A DNA stretch of 64,000 nucleotides from Piper betle (Eukaryota; Streptophyta; Magnoliopsida; Piperales; Piperaceae). Where the stretch lies: positions 1 through 64,000 of the forward strand of contig JAURVB010003145.1 in NCBI GenBank assembly GCA_033002965.1. Reading direction: 5' to 3'. The notes under the pieces are model-generated. The model was not told the origin of the DNA. It searched no databases and was given only the letters and a program-made list of their open reading frames with translations. Positions within the stretch are counted from its first letter, which is position 1; each line of letters begins with the position of its first letter. The position numbers were made by a program, and so were the translations under genes. Below are positions 23,184 through 34,056 of this stretch, piece by piece.

Positions 23184-25563
23184 AAAAAATTATATTAATC
23201 TTAATTGATAATCGTGAGGATTAAGAATTTAAATTAATAAGAAAACAAACTAATTTTTACATGACTGATATCCATGGCCGACGAGTTTCCTTGTTCGGCG
23301 AGATGGGCAAGCACAGGCAAAGCTTCGACTGGGAATCAGTGGCGATGGTCATTCCTATGTCGGAAGATGATCCTACTCTCTTTGTCGATCAGTGTATGGT
23401 TGATATTACATGTGTGGATGCCGGCCCGGGGTGGTAAAAGGCAAGAACAGAGGTGACGGCGGCAAAAAGAAAAACAGAGGCGACGGCGATCGGTAAAGAA
23501 ATTTGGCCATCCTAGGTGGCGATGGGTTCCAATCTGGCTGGGGAAGGTCGATAGAGGGTTGAGAGTGTCGAGGCGACCACCAAATTGGGGCTGCAACGCT
23601 CGCTGGGGGTGGTATTGGCGACTCGAACACGTCGCTGGGTGTGGCAATGCCAGCATCGCTGCAGGGGTGACACTGTGACGGCAGAGGCGGGCTGGACGGT
23701 GATAATTGACGGCGGCCGGAGGGAATCGGCGGCGGCGACGACAACGAGGCTGGAGTCGGGAGCAGAGGATGGCAAGCTTGTAAATATGGGTTGACTCGAC
23801 ACAGCTAGAGTTAAAAAATAATACCAACTCGTAAATAACACCTGACTCGACCCCGGCTCGAGTTAAAAATACTATTAACTGGTAATCAATCTTTAAAAAT
23901 AATTATTTTCATGGGTTATGGGTGAAGTTGCTAAATTAATTAATAATTGTACGAAATCGCCACGAGTAATAAAAAATGCAGTAACGATAAACGATCGACA
24001 ATTAATCAGCTCACAACAAGCAATTATATTAAATCGGAGGATTATAAGTAATTAATAAAATAAAGATTTTACCTTTACCATATTAAATTTAATATTAGGT
24101 AAATAAAGTGATTATTTTAATAACTGAGTCAGTAATGTAGAAAACAGGTTATTAAAATATAATTGAGTAAAAATCACAAGCGTCGAACCTAAATAGAATA
24201 AAGAAAATAAATAAAGTTCGAAACTTTATTGAGTTGAATATTTTAAAATAATTGTATTAGAAATATTTTTGAAATAAAATATTACAAATTATTTTAAATA
24301 ATTTGATCGAATAACTTAATTAATTAAATTGCTAAAATTAATAATAGCAATTAAAAATTATAACCGTAACCTAAATCATCATGATCCGGGTTAAGTAATT
24401 ATGACCGCGAAGGAAAATTAAATACTTGTTTATTTGTTAATAATTTTTTCATCAATTGTTACATATTAATTATGATTTGGATAATTAATTTAAAATGTAA
24501 AGTAGGACTTAAATGATTATATCACATGAATAATTTAATATTTAATATTGTTGAATTTTAATAGTGATATATATATTAGTGATTTAGTTGCATGCATTTC
24601 TACTCGAATAAAATTACACTTACATATAATTTTATGATTTCATTTAGATTAGGATCGTTGGTCATAACTGCAAGTTCATTTACAAAGTATCCAGGTCCAT
24701 ATAATTATTTAAAATGTTGTATTTTCCCTTGTATTTTCCCATGTTGTATTACACCATGTGGTTGAACGCAATGGGGGTCAAAAAATTGCTTCAAATCGAC
24801 ATGGGGCCACAACTTTAAAATTACTATGTGGGAGTCTTGGTCAACTGGAGTATCCGACCACCATGCGCTGGAACACAACCGGGGTCTACTCAATTCGGCA
24901 TAAGGCAGCACCCCTGAAATATTGAACAGATGTCCCCATGCCGAAAGGGGGAACATGGTGCAATGGCATGAAGATGGCTCATTGTATGCACTTGCGATAC
25001 CGAGAGGGTGAGTCAATGGCAAACATCGGTAACTTGCAGGCCACTTGGGCCATGGTGTGTGTGTGGGCATTCATGGGATGGTAGATGGATGGGGAGGCCA
25101 CCCCTCCCAGCATATAACGAGCTCGGCATAGGTTTATAATCACTAAAAGACTCGTGAAATGATAATAGGGATTTTATTGACTTGTTTCATTTTATTATGC
25201 GGCTTAGTAGTTTTATCACTAACGCAGAACTGCCTCCGCAGGGCGAGAAGCTTTAGACTGAAGAATAAAAGTGACCTAGGTTTGGTGAATTGATAATAAA
25301 AATTCTGACTTCCATATTATTCTCTTGTGTTATAAATGTAGATATGGGAAACAGTCTGAGATTGTGGGACGATTATTTTATATATTTTCATATGCATTAG
25401 AACATGTTTTATTTTTACGATTTATAAATTCTAGACTTATTTGCAGTATTAAAATTCATGTTCTGGAATTATTTACCATGCTACGAATCATGTTCTTGCA
25501 TGTTACATTTACAATGACTATATTTTTAGGTAACACCCGGTCGGGTGCGAGCGGGTTGTTACA
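23184..25563 (+). mobile_element. P1 5' LTR, family A2, first 400 bp missing
   Basis: From AAAATTATATTAATCTTAAT onward it matches the P1 3' LTR (29366 on, then 35220-37044) and ends GGGTTGTTACA at 25563, next to a primer site. The first 400 bp of the LTR are absent, so the upstream flank and target duplication are lost. Contents: a CCG-rich block (23400-23780, coding-like only on the minus strand), a weakened stem-loop (24608-24635), two tandem copies of the CCACCATGCGCTGGAAC-type block (about 24740-24930), and an ACCGAGAGGGTGAGTCAATG block. Confidence 0.88.
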
Positions 25564-25565
25564 GG

Positions 25566-25577
25566 TGGTATCAGAGC
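25566..25577 (+). other. Primer binding site of P1 (tRNA-iMet)
   Basis: TGGTATCAGAGC starts 2 bases after the LTR end, a perfect match to the initiator-Met primer site used by many plant gypsy elements. It is better kept than the M1 site. Confidence 0.9.
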
Positions 25578-25760
25578 CATGTTTCCACACTTGCTCACTT
25601 TTTATGACTCCAGTACATTGTTGAAAAGTCCAATAATTATCTATTTCCATTGTGTTGTGTTTTGAATTAACAAATTCATTTGCTAATAAACTTAAGTCAT
25701 AACTGAAAAAATAGAACACTTTAATGAAGCATTATGTGAAAAAAGTTTTTGACGTTTCAG

Positions 25761-26235
25761 ATGGCGGGCACTCGTGGATGAACAAACCGATTTACTCCAT
25801 CAAATTTGAACATAGAGAATGTATTGGCCCAGATGCTCACAGCCATACAGGGACTAGTGCAGGCTTTAGAAAATACAAATTCTGTGGTTGAGAATATCGT
25901 TCAGTGGTTACCAGGAGTGGTAGTGGGGAATGGAGCCTCAAACTCAGTAGCGAGTCCCAGACTCACCTCGGATGGTGGTCAAGGAAGTGCCTAAGGGAGG
26001 GCAGAGTTAGCAGACTTGGGTGAGCGAGGGGAGTGTCCAAGCCCAGTGCCACCAATACCTCGACAAGTGCTGCCAACTATTGATGATAGTGAACCGTTAC
26101 ATTGTGGAAAAGTTTAGGAAGAATGGCGCTGAACTATTTATTGGAGGAATCAATCCAATGAAGGTGGAGGGCTGGATAAACATTATTGAAAAAGCATTTA
26201 CAGCTCTGTCTGTGCCCACTGCCATCAAGTGAGGA
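25761..26235 (+). pseudogene. P1 gag N-terminus, truncated by internal deletion
   Basis: It starts with ATGGCGGGCACTCG, equivalent to the M1 gag start, but has a stop after six codons. It then reads NIENVLAQMLTAIQGLVQAL and IVQWLPGVVVGNGASNS, with a frame change to IVEKFRKNGAELFIGGINPM. Coding homology ends at about 26235 and jumps directly to the spacer before RT (FLANLVESKSKPKELS). The gag C-terminus, zinc knuckle and protease are gone, so P1 could not move on its own even before the stops arose. Confidence 0.85.
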
Positions 26236-27056
26236 TTGTAAAGCCTTTTTGGCTAACTTAGTTGAGTCTAAATCAAAACCCAAAGAGTTGTCCAGAGTGG
26301 TAGGATTTCATCCGACCAAGTACTTCACCCTGAGGGAGCTCCTATTACTGATTTTGTGAAGAAGAAAAATTGGATCACTTCGCCTGTGTATTGAGTATCA
26401 AAAACTCAATCAAGTGATAGTTAAGAATCGGTACCCCTTACCGAGGATTGATGATTTGCTTGATCAGCTAAAAATAGCCAAAGTATTTTCTAAGATAGAA
26501 TTGTGGTCTAGTTATCACCCGTTGCTGAGTAAAGGAGTCAGATATACCAAAAATGGCTTTCTTAACTTGGTATGGACATCATGAGTTTCTGGTCATGCCT
26601 TTTGGTCTAACCAAGGCACCAATGGCCTTTATGTCACTCATGAACACAGCATTTCACGCATACTACGACAAGTTTATCATCGTGTTCGTGGACGACATTC
26701 TGGTCTATTCAAATAATGAAGAAGAGCATGTGATGCACCTGTCTATTACTCTTCATGTTCTGAGATAACATCAACTGTTTGCTAAGCTCTTAAAGTGCAA
26801 CTTCTGGTTGAAGGAGGTCAACTTCCTCAGCCATATTATCTCCAAGGCCGGAAATGTAGTGGGTCCATCAAAAGTGAAAGCAGTCACTGATTGGCCACAA
26901 CCAAAGCCAGTCACTGATATTAGATGTTTCCTTGGTTTAGTGGGTTACTACAGGAAATTCATTAAAAACTTCTCCTTAGTAGCATCACCGATGACCAAAC
27001 TCACAAGGAAGGGAGTCAAGTTTGAATGGAATAGTAAGTGTGAGGAGAGTTTCTAG
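26236..27056 (+). pseudogene. P1 reverse transcriptase, broken
   Basis: After the deletion the RT motifs appear in mixed frames: YQKLNQVIVKNRYPLPRIDD (from about 26395), [20 protein letters not shown] (26553 on), the catalytic box [10 protein letters not shown] (about 26685) and then KAVTDWPQPKPVTDIRCFLG and YYRKFIKNFSLVASPM. Stops occur near 26345 and 26766. The protein is close to M1 RT, so both belong to one family. Confidence 0.88.
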
Positions 27057-27788
27057 TCTCTAAAGCAGAGTCTAACAACTGCACCAGTCTTGACATTGCC
27101 AAATGGTAATGAAGGATTCATAGTCTTCAGTGATGCATCTCTGTTGGGTTTAGGATGTGTCCTTATGCAGGGAGGTAAAGTGGTGGCCAATGCCTCTCGT
27201 CAATTGAAGATTCATGAGCAAAATTATGCAACCCATGACTTGGAACTGGCAGCAGTGGTTTTTGCCCTGATGATTTGGAGACACTACTTGTATGGAGCCC
27301 AGTTCAAAGTCTTCACTGACCACCAGAGTTTGAAGTATATCTTCTACCCAGAATGACCTTAACCTTCGACAGAGGCGGTGGATAGAATATTTGAAGGACT
27401 ACGACTTCCAAATCTTATACCACCCAGGGAAAGTGAATGTGGTAGCTATCGCATTGAGTCGGAAGGGCAAAGTGGACAAAAGTCAGCAGCTAGCTAGACT
27501 TTGGGCCACGTTAGCAGAAGTGGTGGCTATTAACCTTGTGGAGCAACTAACTGGGTTATTGGTAAATTTGGTTATTTCAAATGACTTAGTTGATTGTGTT
27601 AAGCTAGCACAAATGGGTGAAGAGGAGCTGAATGAAATGTTGGACAAGATTCCTGACATTGTAGCTGATTCCAATAGTGTGATCAGATTTAGAGGAAGGT
27701 TGTGTGTACCCAAGGATGATGCACTGAGGCGGAATATCTTCGAGGTCTCATCGCTCAAAGCTTCTCGATACACCCTGGAGTTAGTAAA
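27057..27788 (+). pseudogene. P1 RNase H and linker
   Basis: The open part 27090-27356 has [39 protein letters not shown] and [10 protein letters not shown], keeping the visible acidic residues. A frameshift at about 27352 follows; the linker resumes at 27391 ([20 protein letters not shown]) and runs to the integrase start. It corresponds to 4699-4088 of M1. Confidence 0.88.
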
Positions 27789-28445
27789 ATGTATCAAGAT
27801 TTAAAGCGAACCTATTGGTGCATTGGGATGAAGAGGGATGTTGTGGATTTTGTCTCCAGTTGTCAAACTTGCCAACAAATCAAAGCCCAACATCAACTAC
27901 CTGGACGACTATTGCAACCTTTAGAAATACCAACTCGGAAATGGGAGTGTGTCACATGTGATTTTATTGCAAAGCTCCCAAGGACTCAGAACAAGCATGA
28001 CTCCATATGGGTAGGTTGTGGACCGACCGACTAACTAAGGTAACTCACTTCATCCCCACGAAATCAATGAGGACGGCAGAATACCTGGCAGGATTATATG
28101 GTCAAATTGCATGGGATTCCAAAGGAGATAGTCTCCAATCGAGATCCCCTATTCACCTCACATTTCTGGGAAGTTTTCCAAAAGCCACGGGAACTCAAAT
28201 TAAGTTGAGTACATCATATCATCCCCAAACTTATGGTCAAAGTGAAAGGACTATTCAAACTTTAGAAGATTTGTTAAGAGCTTGAATTCTTGACTGGGAG
28301 AAACACTTATCTTTAGCTGAATTCACCTACAATAACTCTTACCACGCCAGTATAGGAATGACACCATTTGAAGCCTTCTACGGTAGGCCCTGCAGGTCTC
28401 CATCGTGTTGGCTGGAGTCTACCGAAGTAGTTATAGTCGAGACCA
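27789..28445 (+). pseudogene. P1 integrase zinc finger and core, broken
   Basis: [20 protein letters not shown] and FVSSCQTCQQIKAQHQLPGR show the zinc-binding domain. A frameshift near 28010 leads to LTKVTHFIPTKSMRTAEYLA. The middle is shortened and the SDRD region is out of frame. SYHPQTYGQSERTIQTLEDL, then a stop after LLRA, and the TPFEAFYGRPCRSP region complete the core. Confidence 0.82.
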
Positions 28446-28830
28446 GAAATGGTGAGAGAAGCAACTTGAAAGTTCGAAGCCAAGATTCATAGGACCGTTT
28501 CCAATCCTAGATCGAGTTGGAAATTGTACATATAGACTAGCATTACCACCAAGCCTAGCTGAAGTATACAATGCTTTCCATGTGTCAATGCTAAAGAAAT
28601 ATGTACAAGATGAGGATCATATATTCACCAAATTTTGAAGACTTAGAGCAACAATCATATTTAACCTATGAGAAAAGCCGATCCGCAACCTGGCAAGAGA
28701 AATAAAGACACTCAGGAACAAGGAAATTCCTTTGGAAAAAGTATTGTGGACAAATTAGGGATCAGAGGAAGCTATATCGGAGACTGATCAAGAAATGGCA
28801 AGGAAATACCCTAGCCTATTTCTAGCATAA
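28446..28830 (+). pseudogene. P1 integrase C-terminus and decayed chromodomain
   Basis: Starting with SKPRFIGPFPILDRVGNCTY it keeps the MLKKYVQDEDH motif and then, out of frame, LTYEKSR and IKTLRNKEIPLEKVLW-like pieces of the chromodomain. About 30 codons between the core and FIGPF are deleted relative to M1. Confidence 0.78.
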
Positions 28831-28944
28831 GATTCTTATGATTAGAGTAGCATGAACCGATTCTAAAGATAAAATTAATCGTGATTGTCCTATAATCATG
28901 ATTGTTCTATTGCCATTATCATATTTCGGGGATGAAATATTTCT

Positions 28945-28957
28945 AAGTTGGGGAGAT
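28945..28957 (+). other. Polypurine tract of P1
   Basis: AAGTTGGGGAGAT directly precedes TGTAAAGACC of the 3' LTR, identical to the M1 tract. Confidence 0.88.
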
Positions 28958-29950
28958 TGTAAAGACCATGAGAAAAAAAATTATGCAGACACGGTCCAGG
29001 AAGGATCGAACGTGTTATATTTTCTACCCAGTTAATTCCACCAGGTTAATTATTATATTTTATTATTTACCCGGTTACCTGGTTAAGTGAAATACGGGTG
29101 TTTTCACATACCCTAGCCATCATTTCATTTTATTTTATGAAGGATGTCCGCCACCTAGCCTTCATTCGCATCTTCTCCTCTTCCTTGCCAGAGCGAGCAT
29201 CCTCCTTGTTTTGGGTATTTTCCCTATTTTATTTTCTTTTTCTTTCTTCCATTAGCAAGCGCGTAGAGTTCTTGGTTAGACATCACTGTTCATTTATTTG
29301 TTGTTGTTGGTGGATACCATGATTTGTTTAATAACAATTGATTTTATTGTTATAAGTTGTTATAAAAAAATTATATTAATCTTAATTGATAATTGTGAGG
29401 ATTAAGATTTTAAATCAATAAGAAAAACTAATTTTTACACGACTAAGATCCATGACCGACAACTTTTCCTGTTCGGTGAGATGGACAAGCACACGCAAAG
29501 CTTCACCGGGAATCAGTGGCGACGGTCTTTCCTATGTCGGAAGATGATACTACTCTCTTCGTCGATTAGTGTATGGTCTATCTTACATGTGTGGATGCCG
29601 GCCCAGGGCAGTAAACGGAAAGAATAGAGGTGACAGTGGCAAAAAGAAAAACAGAGGTGATGGTTAGGTAGCGATGGGTTCATATCTGGTCAGGGAAGGT
29701 CGATAGAGGGTTGAGAGTGTCGAGGTGACCACCCAATTGGGGCAGCAACACTCTCTGGCAGTGGAATCGGTGACGTGAACGCGTCGCTGGGTTTGGCGAT
29801 GCTAGCATCGCGGTGGCTAGAAAGCGGTCGGGGTCGACCGGGGTGACACTGTGACTTCTCGGTGGGGCTGGACGGCGATAACTGACGGCAGTCGGAGGCG
29901 ATCGGCAACGACGACAACAACGGGTGGCTGGAGTAGGGAGCAAAGGAGTG
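28958..29950 (+). mobile_element. P1 3' LTR, 5' portion (with GAGTG target site)
   Basis: It starts TGTAAAGACCATG and holds the CATACCCTAGCC block at 29107 and a leader resembling the other family A LTRs, including the region missing in the P1 5' LTR. The mini-element interrupts it after GAGTG (29946-29950); the LTR resumes at 35220. The CCG-rich stretch 29600-29930 matches the 5' LTR in sense. Confidence 0.9.
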
Positions 29951-31108
29951 TGTTCGAATAATTTTAGTAACATGCAAGTATACACGGTCGAAACAAGTAA
30001 TATAATGATAAATTCGAGTATCGTTCCCACAGGGAGATGAATTTCCTATAAATTAATTAAAGAAAATAAAATGAGGAGCAAAACAAAAATAACTGACTTA
30101 ACTAAATCTAAGTAATAACTTTAAATTAAAAGCGAAGTCAAAATTATAAAACTCGTTCTAGAGTCGAATTTCCCTTAACATGAATTTAATCTTCATCAAA
30201 TCTTACTCTTATCTTTTATTCCCTCGGATTGTCGATCTAGGATAATTATATGACATGGTGGCTCCCGCTCCTTCATGCTTCTATTATTTTGCCTCAATTT
30301 CTACCTCCCGGTGATAATTGATTAATCAACAAAATAATGCATTAAGAATTGCCTTACAATCGCATACGGTGTTGTGTATCTTCCGACCACAACGACAAAC
30401 AAGTCAAAAGACTCGTCGTATGATGAATTATCAATGACTAATCTAATTAATTTCTCCCGAAATCTAATTAAACCTCGTGATCTAAGAAATAGGTGATCAA
30501 TCTATTCTTAGCATTAAGAATATGATAATTCAAACAATCCGATTGAATAAAAGAGTAAGAGCTTGAAATAAATTCAATTAAATCATGTTAAGTTCCATTC
30601 TTCTCTAGAACGAAATAAAAGACTACTCCATAATAAAAGTAGAAAACAATATAAAAAAGAAACTAATTTTTATTATGAAAGAGAAAGAAATTACAAAAAC
30701 TAAAACTACTTCTTTCACTACACTCCGAAGCCAAGAGATGAGATATGATCAACAACAAATGACCACCCCTTTATATAGAAGTGGAGATACAAGAATTCGA
30801 AGAGGGTGTTCACAAATCGACGTAGTCTAATTAATTATAATGTCCCTTCAAGTTTCCAACTGTTCGACTCCATTGAACACCATAAATTGTAGCCATTGGG
30901 TGGGGCCAAGTGTCATGACCAATCAAATCCAAAGCTTAATTTATTCATCTTTTTCTGCATTGAAACACCAAAATTAAGCATATCTAATAAAATATTAATT
31001 AACTAGAATATAATGAAAAATATCACTAAATTAATAATGTTTATACCCGAGAAGTACAAAATCATATTAAAAACATGGGTAAATATTATATATTTTAAAC
31101 ACTTAACA
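29951..31108 (-). repeat. Mini-element 3' LTR
   Basis: 1158 bp, same start and end as the copy at 34057-35214. A TATA box lies at 30768-30777 (minus strand TATATAAAGG). The CACACCCCCAAACTT tract just after it is the reverse of the polypurine tract. Confidence 0.95.
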
Positions 31109-31122
31109 CACCCCCAAACTTA
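31109..31122 (-). other. Polypurine tract of the mini-element
   Basis: The minus strand reads AAGTTTGGGGGTG against the 3' LTR, the usual form in Athila/Tat elements. Confidence 0.8.
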
Positions 31123-32401
31123 AACTTTTGCACGTCCCGAGCAAAATATCATAACAAAGAAAATTTTACTACACAAAAATACTTAGTCCCCATTATGTTC
31201 TCATATGATTCTTAATCAAACCCTCAAGAGTCAACAAGATGTCAATCAAATCAGAAATTCCCTTTCATCAATCACATCCAAAAGAAAGCTCTCTGTGTGT
31301 GTGTGTGATAGTCCATTGGCTTATCATTCTCATCTGCAACCAAGAGAATACAATCAAGCACATGCTTAAATATGTTCACCTTTCGCTCCCATCTCCACTA
31401 ATGTAGGCAATGCCAATTTAATGGAATCAATAGGTCTTTATAGGTTGTAACGGGGCCAGGGGCTAGGGACCAAAAATTGGATAAATAAGATAGAAAAATC
31501 AGAGGCTAATATGCACCCTAGAATTAAAAATCCTTTCTAAATCCTGACATATATGTACAACAAATCCCCAAGCAATATGACACAAACTTCCTTAAATGTA
31601 GTATCGAGTTGACCCAATATAAGAACTAACTTTGCTTTGATTTTCCATTGACTACCTACTACTTTTTCTTTTTCTCTTTTCTTTCAAACCAGTGGAAGAC
31701 TCTTGCTTCATCTTGTATTTACTGGTGGAGGATCATTGCCTCATCTTTTTCTTTTCTTCTTTTTTTCTTTTCTTCTTCTTTTTCTTTTTTCTTTTTTTTA
31801 CAAAGCAAAGTGCCAGGAAAGTCCACACTATCTACTCAATCACCACTCTATAACACGCAATGCCTTCCCTCTATACTACTCAAAGTTTCATCCTTGTTAG
31901 AATTTGGAACGAATTCAAAACACTAGGGTGCTAGGACTCAAGCAGCAAGATATATTTTCAATAAAAAGGCCAAGGCTAAAATAAGGGTAATCAAACAAAT
32001 ATGTATAATAAAGGCCATGAAATTGTGTACAGAGGATAATTCATATTAGGTAGGCTTGAAGAAAGGCCCAGACTCATCAAAAAGAAATGCCTATATCATT
32101 TTCCATCAACATGGCAAGCCAAATATTTCGCCTCGAAAGTCGCTAGGGCAAATTCTAAAAGTCATGACCATCATGTACAATCCTTATTACAAAACATTCA
32201 TTGAAATCATCTAAACCAAAGGATTGTGAAAATAATATAAGGTAGAGAACCAACTCTCAAATGTAATCTTTTACTCAGTTCATCCCTCATATCAATTAAT
32301 CAAGTTTTCTCAAGAAAGGTAAGACTAATTCACATGTATCTATCATTGAACCAAGAGACTAAAATACCATTGCATAATAAAATTTTTACACTAAACTATA
32401 C

Positions 32402-32434
<33 letters not shown>

Positions 32435-32583
32435 CTAAATCTAAACATGAGTCAAGCATGAACAATATGCATAAAATTAAGGCATCACCCCCAAACTTAA
32501 ACTAAACATTGTCCTCAAAAATAAAAATAAAGAAAAAGAAGTGAAAGAGAACTCCCTCATATCAATTAGTCGGTGGATGATTA
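31123..32583 (-). other. Non-coding interior of the mini-element
   Basis: 1.46 kb between the ORF stop and the 3' LTR with no domain seen. It has a TCTTTTT-rich pyrimidine stretch (31660-31800), a second CCCCCAAACTTAAACT motif near 32489 (a possible duplicate of the polypurine tract) and a TA microsatellite. Long 3' non-coding segments between integrase and the 3' LTR are common in Athila and Tat elements. Confidence 0.6.
32402..32428. repeat. TA dinucleotide microsatellite
   Basis: About 13 TA repeats ending in GTATATC. Likely polymorphic. Confidence 0.9.
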
Positions 32584-33864
32584 TCATGAATAACTGAATT
32601 TGCACTTGACCCATGCTTCATTGACTTTAAATGATCGATCCCCTTGTTCAGTCTTAATTTTAATTGCACCATGTGGAAAAAACTTTTGTCCAGGAGAAAA
32701 TGACCAGCAACCACACCAGATGCCATGTTTGTCTGCTATAGTCCAAGCAATAGCTGACTTGTGATCTTTTAGTATTTTAATCAGCTTCTCTTTCTGCAAT
32801 ATAGTTAGCTCTGAAGATATAATAATAGGAAGAGTGTCATCAAGCCCTAAGAAAATATACCTGAGATGTTTTGGAAGTTGCTTTAGCTCTAAAATAAGTG
32901 GTACTTCAATTGATGGCAGCAATTTGTGGAATGGTAGATCTGAGGTTTCCATAACTTTGAATCGTTGAGGCAAAATTGGTTGTGAATCTAATACTTTAAC
33001 CATCTCATCCACATCAATATCTTCTTCACAAAGAGAATTTATGGCTTTATGTAATGAATTACTAAACTGATCCCCTTTGCATCCGAGTAAGCTAACCAAT
33101 GTATTGAGTTCATTTTCGTTATTTGGTTTTTCATCTTTTTCCTTAACTTCATTGGGCTGAACTGGTTCCTGTAAAGTAATACCACTCTGGGTTGTTATAG
33201 CTTTGCAATGCTCTTGACCATCATTCCTTGGTTGTTCTGGTTGGCTAGGAAGTACACCCTTGGGTCGCTCACTTGGTTCCTTGTTTAATTGCACCATAAC
33301 TTGTTGCATAAACTGTTGTTGTTGTTGTTGCTGATTCTGCATAAATTGTTGCATAGTTTGTTGCATAGTTTGTTGCATGGAATTGAACATTTGGACCAAA
33401 TCTGGTTGTTGTTGTTGCTGAAAAGAAAGTGAAGGGGGTTGATAATGCTGTGATGGTGGTGGTGGATTATTGGGGACAACAACCGATTGTGAAGAATTAT
33501 TCCATGAAAAATTGGGGTTATTGCGCCAGCCCGCATTGTAGGTGTTGGAATAGGGATTGTTGTTCCAAATAAAGTTGCCTACGTAATTAACTTGATCTGT
33601 TGCACATTGACCTGTAAAATGTCCTTGTCCACACCATTCACACCTTGGTTCTACAGCCTTAACATGTCTCTGTATATTAAGAATTTGAACTTCATTAGTT
33701 AAAGCACTGACCTGAGCAGATAAAGCAGTAAGTGCATCTAATTCTAAAACTCCGGTAGTCCTCCATGAATGCATGGCTTCTTCCTCTATTGGTTCTTGTG
33801 CTCTTCTTCCAGCGGCACACAAGTTTCTCAAAGTCCTTTCAATCTTTGAATCACAAGAAGACAA
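32584..33864 (-). CDS. Mosaic gag/pol-remnant protein, 426 aa
   Basis: One uninterrupted frame. Residues 1-30 resemble the start of Athila/Tat gag (SKIERTLRNL). Residues 32-130 match the gag C-terminus: LELDALTALSAQV, a CX2CX3HX4C knuckle at 75-87 (C75, C78, H82, C87), then NNPYSNTYNAGWRNNPNFSW. Residues 149-190 are Q-rich. Residues 325-375 match the region just before RT (LELKQLPKHLRYIFLG, AIAWTIADKHGI). Residues 386-417 match the integrase end (FFPHGAIKI, then FKVN). Capsid core, protease, RT, RNase H and most integrase are absent, yet every junction keeps frame. It probably binds nucleic acid through the knuckle; other function is unknown. The start is the first ATG after a 168-bp leader. 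Confidence 0.8.
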   Translation of the reverse strand: MSSCDSKIERTLRNLCAAGRRAQEPIEEEAMHSWRTTGVLELDALTALSAQVSALTNEVQILNIQRHVKAVEPRCEWCGQGHFTGQCATDQVNYVGNFIWNNNPYSNTYNAGWRNNPNFSWNNSSQSVVVPNNPPPPSQHYQPPSLSFQQQQQPDLVQMFNSMQQTMQQTMQQFMQNQQQQQQQFMQQVMVQLNKEPSERPKGVLPSQPEQPRNDGQEHCKAITTQSGITLQEPVQPNEVKEKDEKPNNENELNTLVSLLGCKGDQFSNSLHKAINSLCEEDIDVDEMVKVLDSQPILPQRFKVMETSDLPFHKLLPSIEVPLILELKQLPKHLRYIFLGLDDTLPIIISSELTILQKEKLIKILKDHKSAIAWTIADKHGIWCGCWSFSPGQKFFPHGAIKIKTEQGDRSFKVNEAWVKCKFSYS

Positions 33865-34032
33865 GGGTGACCGTACTAATAAACAAATGATAATAAATAA
33901 TAGAAGGAAGAAGACAATGATATAGTTTATTTTTTCCTTTTTTTGTTTTTAAAAATAATCAGACACTAAAATCTAAAAAGAAAAGAAAAACACTCAAAAT
34001 TCTAATCCTAAATTAATTAAGAAAATTCGATC

Positions 34033-34050
34033 TCCCCGGCAACGGCGCCA
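34033..34050 (-). other. Primer binding site of the mini-element (tRNA-Asp)
   Basis: The plus strand TCCCCGGCAACGGCGCCA equals the 3' end of tRNA-Asp including CCA; its complement is the primer site. It lies 6 bases from the 5' LTR. This primer is typical of Athila/Tat elements and is perfectly kept. Confidence 0.93.
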
Positions 34051-34056
34051 AAAACT

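Noticed and set aside
31648..31926. 92-codon ORF in the mini-element interior
   Set aside because: It lies on the strand opposite to the element and is a TTC/TTT-rich phenylalanine/serine run.
33285..33536. 83-codon minus-strand ORF with N/H runs
   Set aside because: An alternative frame of the Q-rich part of the 426-codon ORF.
34033..34050. A tRNA-Asp gene fragment
   Set aside because: Only the 18 bases equal to the tRNA 3' end are present, at the exact place of a primer binding site.
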